DNA of 64,000 nt from NCBI GenBank assembly GCA_024233305.1, contig JACKPV010000027.1, positions 62,001 to 126,000 of the forward strand, given 5' to 3'. The DNA comes from Verrucomicrobiales bacterium. Its GTDB lineage: Bacteria; Verrucomicrobiota; Verrucomicrobiia; Limisphaerales; J093. A model generated the notes under the pieces. The model made no database searches and had not been told where the DNA came from. It saw only the letters and a list, made by a program, of their open reading frames with translations. This document shows positions 33,668 through 43,043 of the stretch, piece by piece. Position numbers and translations under genes: made by a program. Positions within the stretch are counted from its first letter, which is position 1; each line of letters begins with the position of its first letter.

Positions 33668-34966
33668 CCAGCCAGGGTACTGGCGGGGTGGCTTGCCTTC
33701 GCTCTCAATGACCTTCGGGCGCTTGAGCTTTTTGTCGGGCGGATCGATGCGTTCAAGCCGCACCGGGAAACGCCAGTTGTCACCGAAGTCGAACCGGAAT
33801 TCCATGACGCCGCCAACCGGAAGCCCCGTCTCGCCCAGGCAGACATCGCTGCTCCACGGGCCTTCGTCGGAAAAGGGATGCAGGTAGCTTCGCTGGCGTC
33901 CGCGTTCATCCCGGTAGCGGAATTCATGCAAATGGTCCGTGTCGGTGAACTCGAACGCCGCCAGGATCACGTCGGCCATCAAGTCCAGGGAACAGTCGTC
34001 CGGCAGGGCCAGCCGCCGCCACGCAGCGCTTCCTCCCCAGCGAGGGGCCAGGCCGACCTTGAACACGTAAACGCCGCGCCGCACTTCCGGAGCGGGCGGC
34101 GCGAACGTGAGCCGATAGTCCGGGAAGAAGGGCTGCAAGCGCGGCTGGAGATAGCCGTGAACGCGTTCCTCGCGCTCGCGGATACACGACGAGTCCTCTT
34201 CCTCCTCCTCCCTGGCCTCGGCCTCCTCCTCGGCCTTCTGGTCCTCCAGGGCCTGCTCCCAGACCGTCCACGCCACGGCCGACCCCCAAGGGGTGATCCG
34301 GGCCTTCTCCAGCATCCACCCCCGCGAACTGCAGCCCGGGGAACGCTTTTCCGGCGGGCGTTCCTTGACCTCGATCAGGCCGAATTGCTGCATGAGTTGG
34401 GCGCTCCACGTGGACACTTGGTCCCTCCAGCTCGAGCGGACATGCACCCATTCGGGAAAGGACTTCCACTGGCCGCGCTTGAGACTTCCGAGGAACCACA
34501 CCGCGATCTCGAGCGAATGCTCCGACCGCGCCCGGTCCTCGCCTCCCAGGACCGCTTCCTCGGCATCCAACAGCCACGCCTCGAGCAGCGCGAAATACTG
34601 TTCGACGGGATTCAGGGCCCGCCAAGCTGCGAGACGGCCCGGGTCCACGGCAACACGGTTGCCGGTCGCTTCGACGAGGCCGGTGACCCGCAGCAGGATG
34701 TAGAGGCCGGAGAGGTTCGGATAATCGCGCAGCAGCGGGCGCGTGAGTTGCAGGTCCAGCGGGTGGCTGATTCGCTGGTTCAGGTCCGCGAGCAGGTTGG
34801 TGGGGAGATTGCCCCGTTTGCTCTTGGTGGCGATTCCTTCGGTCCCGATGGCATCCAGCATCAAGTCAAAGTCCCGCAGTATCGGGCCCGGAGCCTCGCG
34901 ATTGATCAGTTGGGTCTGCAACTGCCGCCGACACGCGTCAGCCACTTTGTTGAACGGATTTTCCAT
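33665..34966 (-). CDS. plasmid pRiA4b ORF-3-like protein
   Basis: 433 residues. The C-terminal about 150 residues match the pRiA4b ORF-3/IS1096 TnpR-like family: VYVFKVGLAPRWGGSAAWRR, DDCSLDLMADVILAAFEFTD, DTDHLHEFRYRDERG and MEFRFDFGDNWRFPVRLERI. The N-terminal about 250 residues are helical, interrupted by a Glu-rich segment (AEEEAEAREEEEE). The family is often linked to mobile elements but its activity is unknown. ATG at 34966 (MENPFNKVAD) is preferred because 28 upstream residues look untranslated. Its TAA stop is shared with a repeat end. Confidence 0.75.
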   Translation of the reverse strand: MENPFNKVADACRRQLQTQLINREAPGPILRDFDLMLDAIGTEGIATKSKRGNLPTNLLADLNQRISHPLDLQLTRPLLRDYPNLSGLYILLRVTGLVEATGNRVAVDPGRLAAWRALNPVEQYFALLEAWLLDAEEAVLGGEDRARSEHSLEIAVWFLGSLKRGQWKSFPEWVHVRSSWRDQVSTWSAQLMQQFGLIEVKERPPEKRSPGCSSRGWMLEKARITPWGSAVAWTVWEQALEDQKAEEEAEAREEEEEDSSCIREREERVHGYLQPRLQPFFPDYRLTFAPPAPEVRRGVYVFKVGLAPRWGGSAAWRRLALPDDCSLDLMADVILAAFEFTDTDHLHEFRYRDERGRQRSYLHPFSDEGPWSSDVCLGETGLPVGGVMEFRFDFGDNWRFPVRLERIDPPDKKLKRPKVIESEGKPPRQYPGW

Positions 34967-35025
34967 GGGCGATCTGGTTCGCCGAGAGTCGCACAATCGG
35001 CGTCCGGGGTCTACCATCGAAGGCC

Positions 35026-36330
35026 ATGAAACCCACCACGAACCCGGCATCCTCGGCTGGCAAGGCAGCGTCGCGGAACGGCCCCCGGAGCACCGCGCGG
35101 ATCAACCGGCGGGAATTCCTCGCCCGGACCATCACGGCCTTGGGCGTCGGAGTGACTGTCATCCGGGCCGCGGACGAGGGAGTGTCGTTGGTTCGTTCGT
35201 TGACCCGGGTGACTCTTCGACGCGGCCGGGACGGACGCGGACCCACGTGGTTTCATCCGCGGGCCTGCTTGCTGCCCGGGCGTGACGGCCCGATGGCCCT
35301 CATGACCTTGCAGACCATCGGTGGCTCGGACTACTTCGGGCCGGTGCATTGGACCGGGTCGGACGATCTGGGCAGGAGCTGGTCCGCGCCGCAACCCGTC
35401 CCGTCGTTGGGACGAATCCCGGCACCCGAGGGCGCGGAGGAAGGCGTTTGCGATGTGGTGCCCGAATACCACGAGCCCACCCGGACGGTGCTGGCGTTGG
35501 GCCATCAGGTGTTCTACCGCGGCCCGCGCTTCGATCCCGACCAGCCGCCGCGCCGCCCGGTTTACGCCGTGCGCCGGCCCGATGGTTCGTGGTCTGAACG
35601 CCGCATCCTCGAATGGGACGATCCGCGGGGCGAGTACGTCTACACCAACAACTGCGGCCAACGAGTGGTCCTGCCCGACGGGGACATCCTGCTGGCGTTC
35701 AGCTTTGGGCGACGCGACGAGCCACGCCGGGTGGCGGGGGTGCGCTGCGGTTTCGACGGGGAACACGTCCGCGTGCGGGAAGTGGGGCCGGCGCTGGCAA
35801 ACCCGGTGAAACGCGGGTTCCTCGAACCATCGCTGACGCGCTTCGACGGGCGCTTCTGGCTGACCCTCCGGGCCGAGGACGATCGCGGCTACGTCGCCGT
35901 GAGCGATGACGGACTGGATTGGAGCCCGCCGCAGCCTTGGCGCTGGGACGATGGCGAGCCGTTGATAATGTCCACGACGCAACAGCACTGGCTGACCCAT
36001 TCCCGCGGGTTGTTCCTGGTCTACACGCGCCGGGACGACACCAACGCCAACGTGATCCGGTGGCGGTCGCCGTTGTGGATGGCGGAAGTGGATCGGGCGA
36101 CGCGGCGGCTGCGGCGCTCGACGGAGCGGACGGTTTTTCCGCTCACGGGGGACGGCGTCAACGACCCGGACGGCGTGGCGTTGATGGGCAACTTCCACGT
36201 CACGAACGTGTTGCCTGACGAGTCCTGGGTGACGGTGGGTGAATGGCTGCCGCGCCGTGGCGCCCGCGGCGATCTGCTGCTGGCCCGCATCGGCTGGAAC
36301 CGCCCGAACGAATTGGCGCCCCGGTGGTGA
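35026..36330 (+). CDS. Tat-exported sialidase-like (BNR-repeat) protein
   Basis: 434 residues. A twin-arginine signal (INRREFLARTITALGVGVTV) shows export of a folded protein. The body looks like a beta-propeller related to exo-alpha-sialidases, with Asp-box-like turns SDDLGRSWSAPQ and SDDGLDWSPPQ, and strands such as FLEPSLTRFDGRFWLTLRAE and GLFLVYTRRDDTNANVIRWR. The catalytic residues of true sialidases cannot be assigned with confidence, so it may act on another sugar. It diverges from the pRiA4b-like gene. Confidence 0.7.
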   Translation: MKPTTNPASSAGKAASRNGPRSTARINRREFLARTITALGVGVTVIRAADEGVSLVRSLTRVTLRRGRDGRGPTWFHPRACLLPGRDGPMALMTLQTIGGSDYFGPVHWTGSDDLGRSWSAPQPVPSLGRIPAPEGAEEGVCDVVPEYHEPTRTVLALGHQVFYRGPRFDPDQPPRRPVYAVRRPDGSWSERRILEWDDPRGEYVYTNNCGQRVVLPDGDILLAFSFGRRDEPRRVAGVRCGFDGEHVRVREVGPALANPVKRGFLEPSLTRFDGRFWLTLRAEDDRGYVAVSDDGLDWSPPQPWRWDDGEPLIMSTTQQHWLTHSRGLFLVYTRRDDTNANVIRWRSPLWMAEVDRATRRLRRSTERTVFPLTGDGVNDPDGVALMGNFHVTNVLPDESWVTVGEWLPRRGARGDLLLARIGWNRPNELAPRW

Positions 36331-36456
36331 GCGCGCGAAGTCCCACTGCTTCAGTCGAACGGTTTCCGAAGTGCAGAAGGGCGGGCCGTACGCCGCTTCC
36401 AGCACGGATGCCGCGCGATTGCCGGCTTCCCGTCCGGTCAGGGCAAGGGGGGGAAG

Positions 36457-36532
<76 letters not shown>

Positions 36533-36600
36533 ACCCGGTCGCTGGGATCGTAATTAGCGGCAAGGACGGGGGTGTGCAAGCGCTTTTTCGCGTTTTTGAG

Positions 36601-36628
36601 TTGCAGCGTCCCTTCACGCTGATAGTGT
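36601..36628 (+). promoter_or_regulatory. candidate promoter of rpsB-tsf
   Basis: TTGCAG (36601-36606), 16-bp spacer, TAGTGT (36623-36628) about 160 bp before the rpsB start. The resulting long leader could host autoregulation by S2, known in other bacteria; no defined leader structure was recognised. Confidence 0.35.
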
Positions 36629-36786
36629 CGCTCCTCCTTTTGCGGGGTTTCGTCCTCGTTGGAGGCGATCAACGGCCCGTTACAGACCGGCTCTGAGAGG
36701 AGGCGGCCGGGCCACAAGAACACCAAATCAAAATCCCGTTCTCCGCGGGATGGTCTGGACTGGCCGGACTGAAACCAAAGGAAACC

Positions 36787-37740
36787 GTGATCAGCATCGG
36801 CATCAAGGAACTGTTGGAAGCGGGTGTCCATTTCGGGCACCAGACGCGACGTTGGAACCCGAAGATGAAGCGCTTCATCTTCGACGCGCGCAACGGCATT
36901 CACATCATCGATCTCGGCCTCACCCTCAGCGCGCTCGAATCGGCGTGCAAGTTCCTCCGCGAGGAGGTGCGCAAGGGTGGTCAGATCCTCTTCGTCGGCA
37001 CCAAGAAGCAGGCCCAGCAGGTCATCAAAGACGTGGCCACCTCCTGCGACCAGCCCTTCGTCATCGAGCGGTGGCTCGGCGGCACGCTGACGAACATGAA
37101 GACGATCAAGCGCTCGATGGGCCGGTTGCGCGAGATCGAAAAGATGATCGAGGACGGCTCGATCAACAACTACGTCAAGCAGGAGCAATCGATGCTCAAG
37201 CGCGAGCTGGCCCGGCTCCTCAAGAACCTGGGCGGCATTCGCAACATGGACAAGCCCCCCGCCGCGGTCTTCGTGGTGGACGTGAAGCGCGAGCACAACG
37301 CCGTCGCCGAGGCGCGTCGTCTCAAGATCCCCGTCGTGGCCATCGTGGATACCAACTGCGACCCGGACCTTGCCGAGCATCCGATTCCCGGCAACGACGA
37401 CGCGATTCGCTCGGTGCGCACCATCCTGGCGGCGGTGGTCGAGGCGATCACGGTGGCCAAGGCTGAATTTGAATCCCAACGCGTGCGTCGCGCCGAGGAA
37501 GCCGCTGCGGCAGCCGCGGCCGCTCCGGCGCCGGCGGTGACGTCGGTCGAAGCACCGGCGGAAGGCGCCGTCGTGGCGCCCGTCGAACCGCCATCGCCGG
37601 TGACCTCGCCGGTTCCCAGTCCGGTGCCGACACCAGTTGCGGCCCCCGTCCCCACCCCGGTACCATTGCCCGTGGCTCCCGAGCCGCCGCAACCGACGCC
37701 CCTTCCGTCCGCCCCGGCGGAAGGCGGAGCCCCGGCTTGA
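36787..37740 (+). CDS. rpsB: 30S ribosomal protein S2
   Basis: 317 residues from a GTG start preceded by AAGGAAA. The first about 235 residues are a normal S2 (ISIGIKELLEAGVHFGHQTR, NGIHIIDLGLT, WLGGTLTNMKTI, PVVAIVDTNCDPDLAEHPIP). The last about 80 residues are an added Ala-rich then Pro/Val-rich tail with repeats such as PVPSPVPTPVAAPVPTPVP, much longer than in model S2 proteins. The usual partner tsf follows after 73 bp. Confidence 0.97.
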   Translation: MISIGIKELLEAGVHFGHQTRRWNPKMKRFIFDARNGIHIIDLGLTLSALESACKFLREEVRKGGQILFVGTKKQAQQVIKDVATSCDQPFVIERWLGGTLTNMKTIKRSMGRLREIEKMIEDGSINNYVKQEQSMLKRELARLLKNLGGIRNMDKPPAAVFVVDVKREHNAVAEARRLKIPVVAIVDTNCDPDLAEHPIPGNDDAIRSVRTILAAVVEAITVAKAEFESQRVRRAEEAAAAAAAAPAPAVTSVEAPAEGAVVAPVEPPSPVTSPVPSPVPTPVAAPVPTPVPLPVAPEPPQPTPLPSAPAEGGAPA

Positions 37741-37813
37741 AGCGCGGTGTTCGATGCGGTCGGTTTGAAGGATGAGCCTGCCTGCGGGCGGGCGCGCATA
37801 CCCAGGAATTATC

Positions 37814-38653
37814 ATGGCTGAAATTACTGCTCAATTGGTGATGAAGCTCCGGCAGATCACGAATGCCGGAATGATGGACTGCAAGAAGGCGTTGCTGGAG
37901 ACCTCCGGCGACCTCGATGCGGCGGTGGATTTGCTGCGCAAGAAGGGAATGGCGACCGCCGCCAAGAAGGCGAGCCGGGAAGCGCGCGAGGGTGCCATTG
38001 CCCAGTGCATTCTGCCCGGCTCCCGGGCAGGCGTGCTGGTCGAGGTGAACTGCGAAACCGATTTCGTCGCGAAGAACGAGATGTTCCGCACGTTCGCCGA
38101 CCAGGTGGCGCGAACACTGGCCGAGGACTCGAACGCGGATCTTGAAGCGCTGCGCACCGACGCGGTCGCCCGTATTCGCGAGAACATCCAGATCACGCGG
38201 CACCACCGGCTGGAAGTCGAGGGGCCGGGTCTGGTCGCGGGTTACATCCATACCGGCGCCAAGGTCGGCGTGCTGGCGGCCATCGGTTGCGGCAAGGCCG
38301 AAACGGCGGAGCAGGAGGCCTTCCGCCAACTCGTCCGGGACATCACCCTGCAAATCGCCGCCGGCAGCCCGGTCGCCATCGCGCGCGAGCAGGTCGACCC
38401 GGCGCTGCTCGAAAAGGAAAAGGAAATCTACGCGAACTCGGAGGCGGTGAAGAACAAGCCGCCCCAGGCGGTCGCGAAGATCATTGAGGGCAAGCTCGAG
38501 AAGTTCCTGCAGGGCATTTGCCTGGTTGACCAGGGTTTCGTGAAGCGCAACTCCGAGGTCAGCGTCAAGGAGCAAGTCGCCGAAGTGGCGAGGGAACTGG
38601 GCGACGAGGTGACGATCCGTTCCTTCGTTCGCTTCCAGGTGGGCGAGTCCTGA
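37814..38653 (+). CDS. tsf: translation elongation factor Ts
   Basis: 279 residues. Nucleotide-exchange factor for EF-Tu. The N-terminal UBA-like region has QLVMKLRQITNAGMMDCKKA, the first core domain has VLVEVNCETDFVAKNEMF, and the second ends KIIEGKLEKFLQGICLVDQG followed by a coiled segment. ATG at 37814 has AGGA upstream; an in-frame start at 37772 adds 14 unrelated residues. It is co-transcribed with rpsB and ends at a clear terminator. Confidence 0.97.
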   Translation: MAEITAQLVMKLRQITNAGMMDCKKALLETSGDLDAAVDLLRKKGMATAAKKASREAREGAIAQCILPGSRAGVLVEVNCETDFVAKNEMFRTFADQVARTLAEDSNADLEALRTDAVARIRENIQITRHHRLEVEGPGLVAGYIHTGAKVGVLAAIGCGKAETAEQEAFRQLVRDITLQIAAGSPVAIAREQVDPALLEKEKEIYANSEAVKNKPPQAVAKIIEGKLEKFLQGICLVDQGFVKRNSEVSVKEQVAEVARELGDEVTIRSFVRFQVGES

Positions 38654-38690
38654 ACCGTCCCCAACCTGCGGGTGCCATGTGAGTTTCGAC

Positions 38691-38727
38691 GGGCCGCCGG
38701 GATCCTGTTCCCGGCGGCCCTTTTGCT
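38691..38727 (+). terminator. intrinsic terminator after tsf
   Basis: Perfect 12-bp stem GGGCCGCCGGGA / TCCCGGCGGCCC (38691-38702 and 38709-38720), 6-nt loop, followed by TTTT. Lies 38 bp after the tsf stop codon. Confidence 0.85.
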
Positions 38728-38861
38728 TGCGGACTTAACCGCCTGCCGTTCCGCCGTTTTTGGGAACGCTATGGGGCCGGTCCTCATTATTGTCGGAGAC
38801 CGCGCCTGCAAGAGACGCAGGGCCGATCCCGTCGCTCGGTTCATGGAGACAAGTCACGCCG

Positions 38862-39869
<1,008 letters not shown>

Positions 39870-39872
<3 letters not shown>

Positions 39873-40070
39873 GCCGGATCGATTCAACACGCCGTAGCCG
39901 CCGATGTGTAGTCGGCGCTGATCTTCATGGGCTTATGCGGTCTTGCCGGTTCCGACCGGCCGTCACGTTTGGGTGAATCGTCGCGCCCGGCGGTAGGCGT
40001 CCGTATCCTGACTGAACAATGCGCCGACTCGACGTCGGCGGCTACGCGCTACTGAATGGTTGTGGCTGAG
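39870..40070. repeat. REP/BIME-like element, copy 4
   Basis: Fills the gap between two GMD-type genes. The left end TGAGCCGGATCGATTCA begins at the stop codon of the first gene. Inverted REPs lie at 39894-39918 (GTAG head, GCCGATGTGTAGTCGGC stem) and 40021-40045 (GCGCCGACTCGACGTCGGCG then GCTAC). The right end is degenerate (TGAATGGTTGTGGCT) and reaches the next gene's first codons. Confidence 0.85.
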
Positions 40071-40073
40071 TCC

Positions 40074-41069
40074 ATGCGACGCGCGCTGATCACCGGCATC
40101 ACGGGGCAGGATGGTTCCTATCTGACGGAGCTGCTGTTGGACAAGGGGTATGAAGTCCACGGGCTCATCCGTCCCGCAACCGACCTCTCCCAGTCCCGGA
40201 TTGCGGGCCTTTGCGCGGAGGCCTCGGTTTACTCCCGACGGCTGTTCCTGCACCCGGCCGATCTGGCGACGCGGGCCGGTCTTCGTGAGTTGGTGGGCGG
40301 GGTTCGTCCGACCGAGCTGTATCATCTGGCCAGCCAGTCCCATGTCGGGCTCAGCCACCGCGATCCGGAGGGCACTTGCGAAGTCGTGGCGATGGGCACG
40401 CTGCGGGTTCTTGAAGCGGCGCGCGCCCTTGGCGGGACGGTCCGGGTATTCAACGCCGCCAGCAGCGAGGTGTTCGGCGGCGCCACGCAGTCCCCGCAGG
40501 ATGAGGACACCCCGCTGGCGCCGGTCAACCCCTACGGCTGCGCCAAGGCCTTCGCGTTGCAGGCGGCGCGAACGTACCGGCGGTCCTACGGGTTGCACGT
40601 CTGCAACGGGATCCTCTACAACCACGAATCACCGCGCCGGGGTGGGGATTTCGTGGTGCAGAAGATCTGTCGCGCGGCGGCCGCCATCCGGCTGGGAATC
40701 GAGCAGGAACTCGTGCTCGGCGACACCGGCGTCGAGCGGGATTGGGGGCACGCCCGGGATTATGTCGAGGTGATGTGGCTGACCTTGCAGCCGGAGGTCG
40801 CCGACGACTATGTGATCGCCACGGGGCGGGTGCGGCCGTTGCAGGAAGTCGTCGAGCTGGCCTTCGCGACCGTCGGGTTGGACTGGCGGGACCGGGTGCG
40901 CCACGATCCCGATTTCAAACGTCCGGTTGAGCCCGGGCGGTTGTGCGGCGATGCCCGACGGGCTCGTGAGCGTCTTGGCTGGGCACCACGCACCGGTTTC
41001 GAGGAGATGATCCGGGAGATGGTGAACGCCCATCTGGGACGACTGGCGCCTCCGTGCGCCCCGGCCTGA
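40074..41069 (+). CDS. GDP-mannose 4,6-dehydratase paralogue
   Basis: 331 residues, same family as its upstream neighbour: ALITGITGQDGSYLTELLL, YHLASQSHVGLSHRDPEGT, NAASSEVFGG, the catalytic YxxxK in NPYGCAKAFALQ and NHESPRRGGDFVVQKI. It is clearly diverged. The cofactor-side RRASTFNTGRLDP of the first enzyme is RPATDLSQSRIAG here, and the Met after SSE is Val. It may act on a different NDP-sugar or perform another step of the same deoxysugar route. ATG at 40074 is preferred; an ATG at 40056 lies in the repeat element. Confidence 0.85.
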   Translation: MRRALITGITGQDGSYLTELLLDKGYEVHGLIRPATDLSQSRIAGLCAEASVYSRRLFLHPADLATRAGLRELVGGVRPTELYHLASQSHVGLSHRDPEGTCEVVAMGTLRVLEAARALGGTVRVFNAASSEVFGGATQSPQDEDTPLAPVNPYGCAKAFALQAARTYRRSYGLHVCNGILYNHESPRRGGDFVVQKICRAAAAIRLGIEQELVLGDTGVERDWGHARDYVEVMWLTLQPEVADDYVIATGRVRPLQEVVELAFATVGLDWRDRVRHDPDFKRPVEPGRLCGDARRARERLGWAPRTGFEEMIREMVNAHLGRLAPPCAPA

Positions 41070-41124
41070 CCGGCGTTGGCGGGAGCGGGGCAGGGGAGGT
41101 GAGCTGGGACGCGTTCGGCCCCTC

Positions 41125-41501
41125 AGCCGTATCGATTCAGTCAATGGACCGCGGATGGGGCGCGGCACTGCCGCCTTGGCGGAGAGGGCGGGAAGCCTCA
41201 CTAAATGGTGAGCCCGAACCCAGGGCGCGCGATTCTGGTTTCCCGCAATATCAGTGCCCATCCGCGCCCATCCGCGGTGAATCCCACTGCATGGTTACGG
41301 CTCAGCCGTGACCATTCAGTAACTCGTAGCCGCCGACGTGCAGTCGGCGCATGATTGAGTGGGTTTTCGGGCGCCTGCTGCTGAGGGCGACGATTCACTG
41401 AAAGGTGACTGTCGATCGGAGAGGGCGAACCCGAATAAGCCTATGGATACCAGTGTCGACTACACGTCGGCGGCTACCGGGTGTTGAATCGATACGGCTC
41501 A
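41125..41501. repeat. composite REP/BIME-like element, copy 5
   Basis: Left end AGCCGTATCGATTCA (41125-41139) and right end TGAATCGATACGGCT (41485-41499) are perfect inverted repeats. The left about 180 bp shares with copy 3 the sequence starting GTCAATGGACCGCGGATG and the hairpin CTCACTAAATGGTGAG; it closes with a variant end (TGGTTACGGCT). The right module starts AGCCGTGACCATTCAGT and has REPs at 41326-41350 (GTAG head) and 41453-41477. Positions 41499-41501 are the minus-strand TGA of the next gene. Confidence 0.88.
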
Positions 41502-42581
41502 GGGGAGGTCCAGTTCGACCCAGCGGCCTTCGGACGCCGAGCGCACGGTGGCATCCATCACGGTTTGCACGCGGACCGCGTCGTGGAAATCCGGACGGCA
41601 CGGGCGCTGGTTGCGGATCGCGTCGATGAACTCGAAGGCCTGGTCGTAACGGAATGTCACGAGCGGGTCGCCGTCGGCGGGGTCGCGCGGACTGCCCGGC
41701 CAAACGTGGAACTCCTTCGGAACCGCCACGATCTCCAGCCCTTCCCCACCGAGCCGGCCCATCTGGAGTTCGTTCCACTTCCCGGTGAAGAACACCGCGG
41801 ATGCGCGGGTCCCGTTGATTTCGACATAGTCCAGGCTGCGCCAGCTTTCGTTGCGGCCACTTGCCAGTTTCGAGCTTTCCAGGACGCCGGTGGCGCCGTT
41901 TCGGAAATCCGCGAGGATGGCCACCCAGTCATCGAGTTCCGAGGGCTTGCCGCCGCGGGAGTCGTGAACCCGCTTGAGATTGGCCACGAGCCGACGAAAG
42001 GGCCCGACCAGGAGATGGGCGAAGTCGATGCGGTGCGAGAGCATGTCGCCGAGTTCCCCGGTTCCCGCCAGGTCGCGCATCTGCCGCCAGCCCAGGTCGC
42101 GATCACCCCAATCCTGGAGCCGGCAGCAACGGTAATGATGGATGTCCCCGAGCACCCCCTGGCGTACGAGATGCGCCAGGTAGCGCATCGCTGGCACGAA
42201 GCGGTAGGTGAACGCGGTCATGTGGCGTACGCCCGCCTTCTCCGCGGCGTCCGCCATCCGCGCGGCCTCGGTGGCGTCCATTGCCAGCGGCTTCTCGCAC
42301 AGGACGTGCTTGCCCGCGGCGATGGCGGCGTGGGCAATCGGCGCGTGCGTGCAGTTCGGCGTGGCGATGATGATCGCCTGGACATCGTCGCGCTTCACGA
42401 TGTCCTCGAAGTGCGTGGAGCCGACGTCGACGCCGGTTTGCTGCCGGGCGCGTTCGAGGGTGGCGGGATCCTGATCGCACAGCGCGACCACCCGGGCGTC
42501 CGGGCAAAGGGCAAGGCCCGGGAGGTGGTTTTGCAGCGTGATCCCCCCGCACCCGACGATGGCCACCCCGATGGAGTTCAT
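41499..42581 (-). CDS. Gfo/Idh/MocA-family oxidoreductase
   Basis: 360 residues. The N-terminal Rossmann domain has VAIVGCGGITLQNHLPGL and IIIATPNCTHAPIAHAAIAA, with the catalytic-loop EKP in HVLCEKPLAM near residue 96. The C-terminal alpha/beta domain has MTAFTYRFVPAMRYLAHLVR and GELGDMLSHRIDFAHLLVG. The family oxidises sugars, inositols and related compounds with NAD(P); the substrate is unknown. The monooxygenase-like gene ends 9 bp upstream, so they are probably one unit. Its stop is shared with a repeat end. Confidence 0.88.
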   Translation of the reverse strand: MNSIGVAIVGCGGITLQNHLPGLALCPDARVVALCDQDPATLERARQQTGVDVGSTHFEDIVKRDDVQAIIIATPNCTHAPIAHAAIAAGKHVLCEKPLAMDATEAARMADAAEKAGVRHMTAFTYRFVPAMRYLAHLVRQGVLGDIHHYRCCRLQDWGDRDLGWRQMRDLAGTGELGDMLSHRIDFAHLLVGPFRRLVANLKRVHDSRGGKPSELDDWVAILADFRNGATGVLESSKLASGRNESWRSLDYVEINGTRASAVFFTGKWNELQMGRLGGEGLEIVAVPKEFHVWPGSPRDPADGDPLVTFRYDQAFEFIDAIRNQRPCRPDFHDAVRVQTVMDATVRSASEGRWVELDLP

Positions 42582-42590
42582 GCGCGTGGT

Positions 42591-42890
42591 TCAGGAAATG
42601 CCTTCGCAGAGCAGGATCTGCGGCGGTTCGGCCACCAGGTCTCCAGCCCGGCCCAGGAAGGCCTGGAGGTGGGGGGTGGCCATGTGCGCGGTGTGGTGGG
42701 CCTGCGAGGCCCAGTTCTCGTGGAAAACGAACAGGGCGGGGTCCTCGGTCGAGACGTGGAGGTCGTAGTTGAGGCAACCGCTTTCGCCGCGGGTGGGCGG
42801 TACTAGGGCGAGCAGGGTTTCACGCAGTTCCTCCTCCTTGCCGGGCTGCGCCTTGATGATTGCCACAACGGTTAAGCGCTTCGTGCTCAT
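42591..42890 (-). CDS. antibiotic biosynthesis monooxygenase (ABM)-domain protein, putative quinol monooxygenase
   Basis: 99 residues, single ABM/YgiN-like ferredoxin-fold domain: VVAIIKAQPGKEEELRETLL, GCLNYDLHVS and FVFHENWASQAHHTAHMATP. Members act as small cofactor-free monooxygenases or isomerases and form dimers. The conserved NYDLHxS and H-x-x-x-P elements are present. The ATG at 42890 starts the domain; an upstream start at 42974 runs through the preceding hairpin. It is followed at 9 bp by the Gfo/Idh gene. Confidence 0.85.
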   Translation of the reverse strand: MSTKRLTVVAIIKAQPGKEEELRETLLALVPPTRGESGCLNYDLHVSTEDPALFVFHENWASQAHHTAHMATPHLQAFLGRAGDLVAEPPQILLCEGIS

Positions 42891-42973
42891 GCGGCGGACA
42901 GCATCCGAGAAACCGGTCGCGGGGGCAATTCGAAAGGCAAGCGCCGTGGCGGGCGGCGGCGGCGCCAGATGCA

Positions 42974-43006
42974 AACACCCCCTTTCCGCGGGGGAAAGGG
43001 GGTGTT
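42974..43006 (-). terminator. strong hairpin between Gfo/Idh and ABM genes
   Basis: Perfect 14-bp stem AACACCCCCTTTCC / GGAAAGGGGGTGTT with a 5-nt loop, 37 bp after the end of the upstream minus-strand gene. There is no long U-tract. It probably attenuates or ends transcription between the two genes. Confidence 0.6.
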
Positions 43007-43043
43007 GGGTGAGCGATGCGCGGTGGAGACCCGCGGCGGGCGA

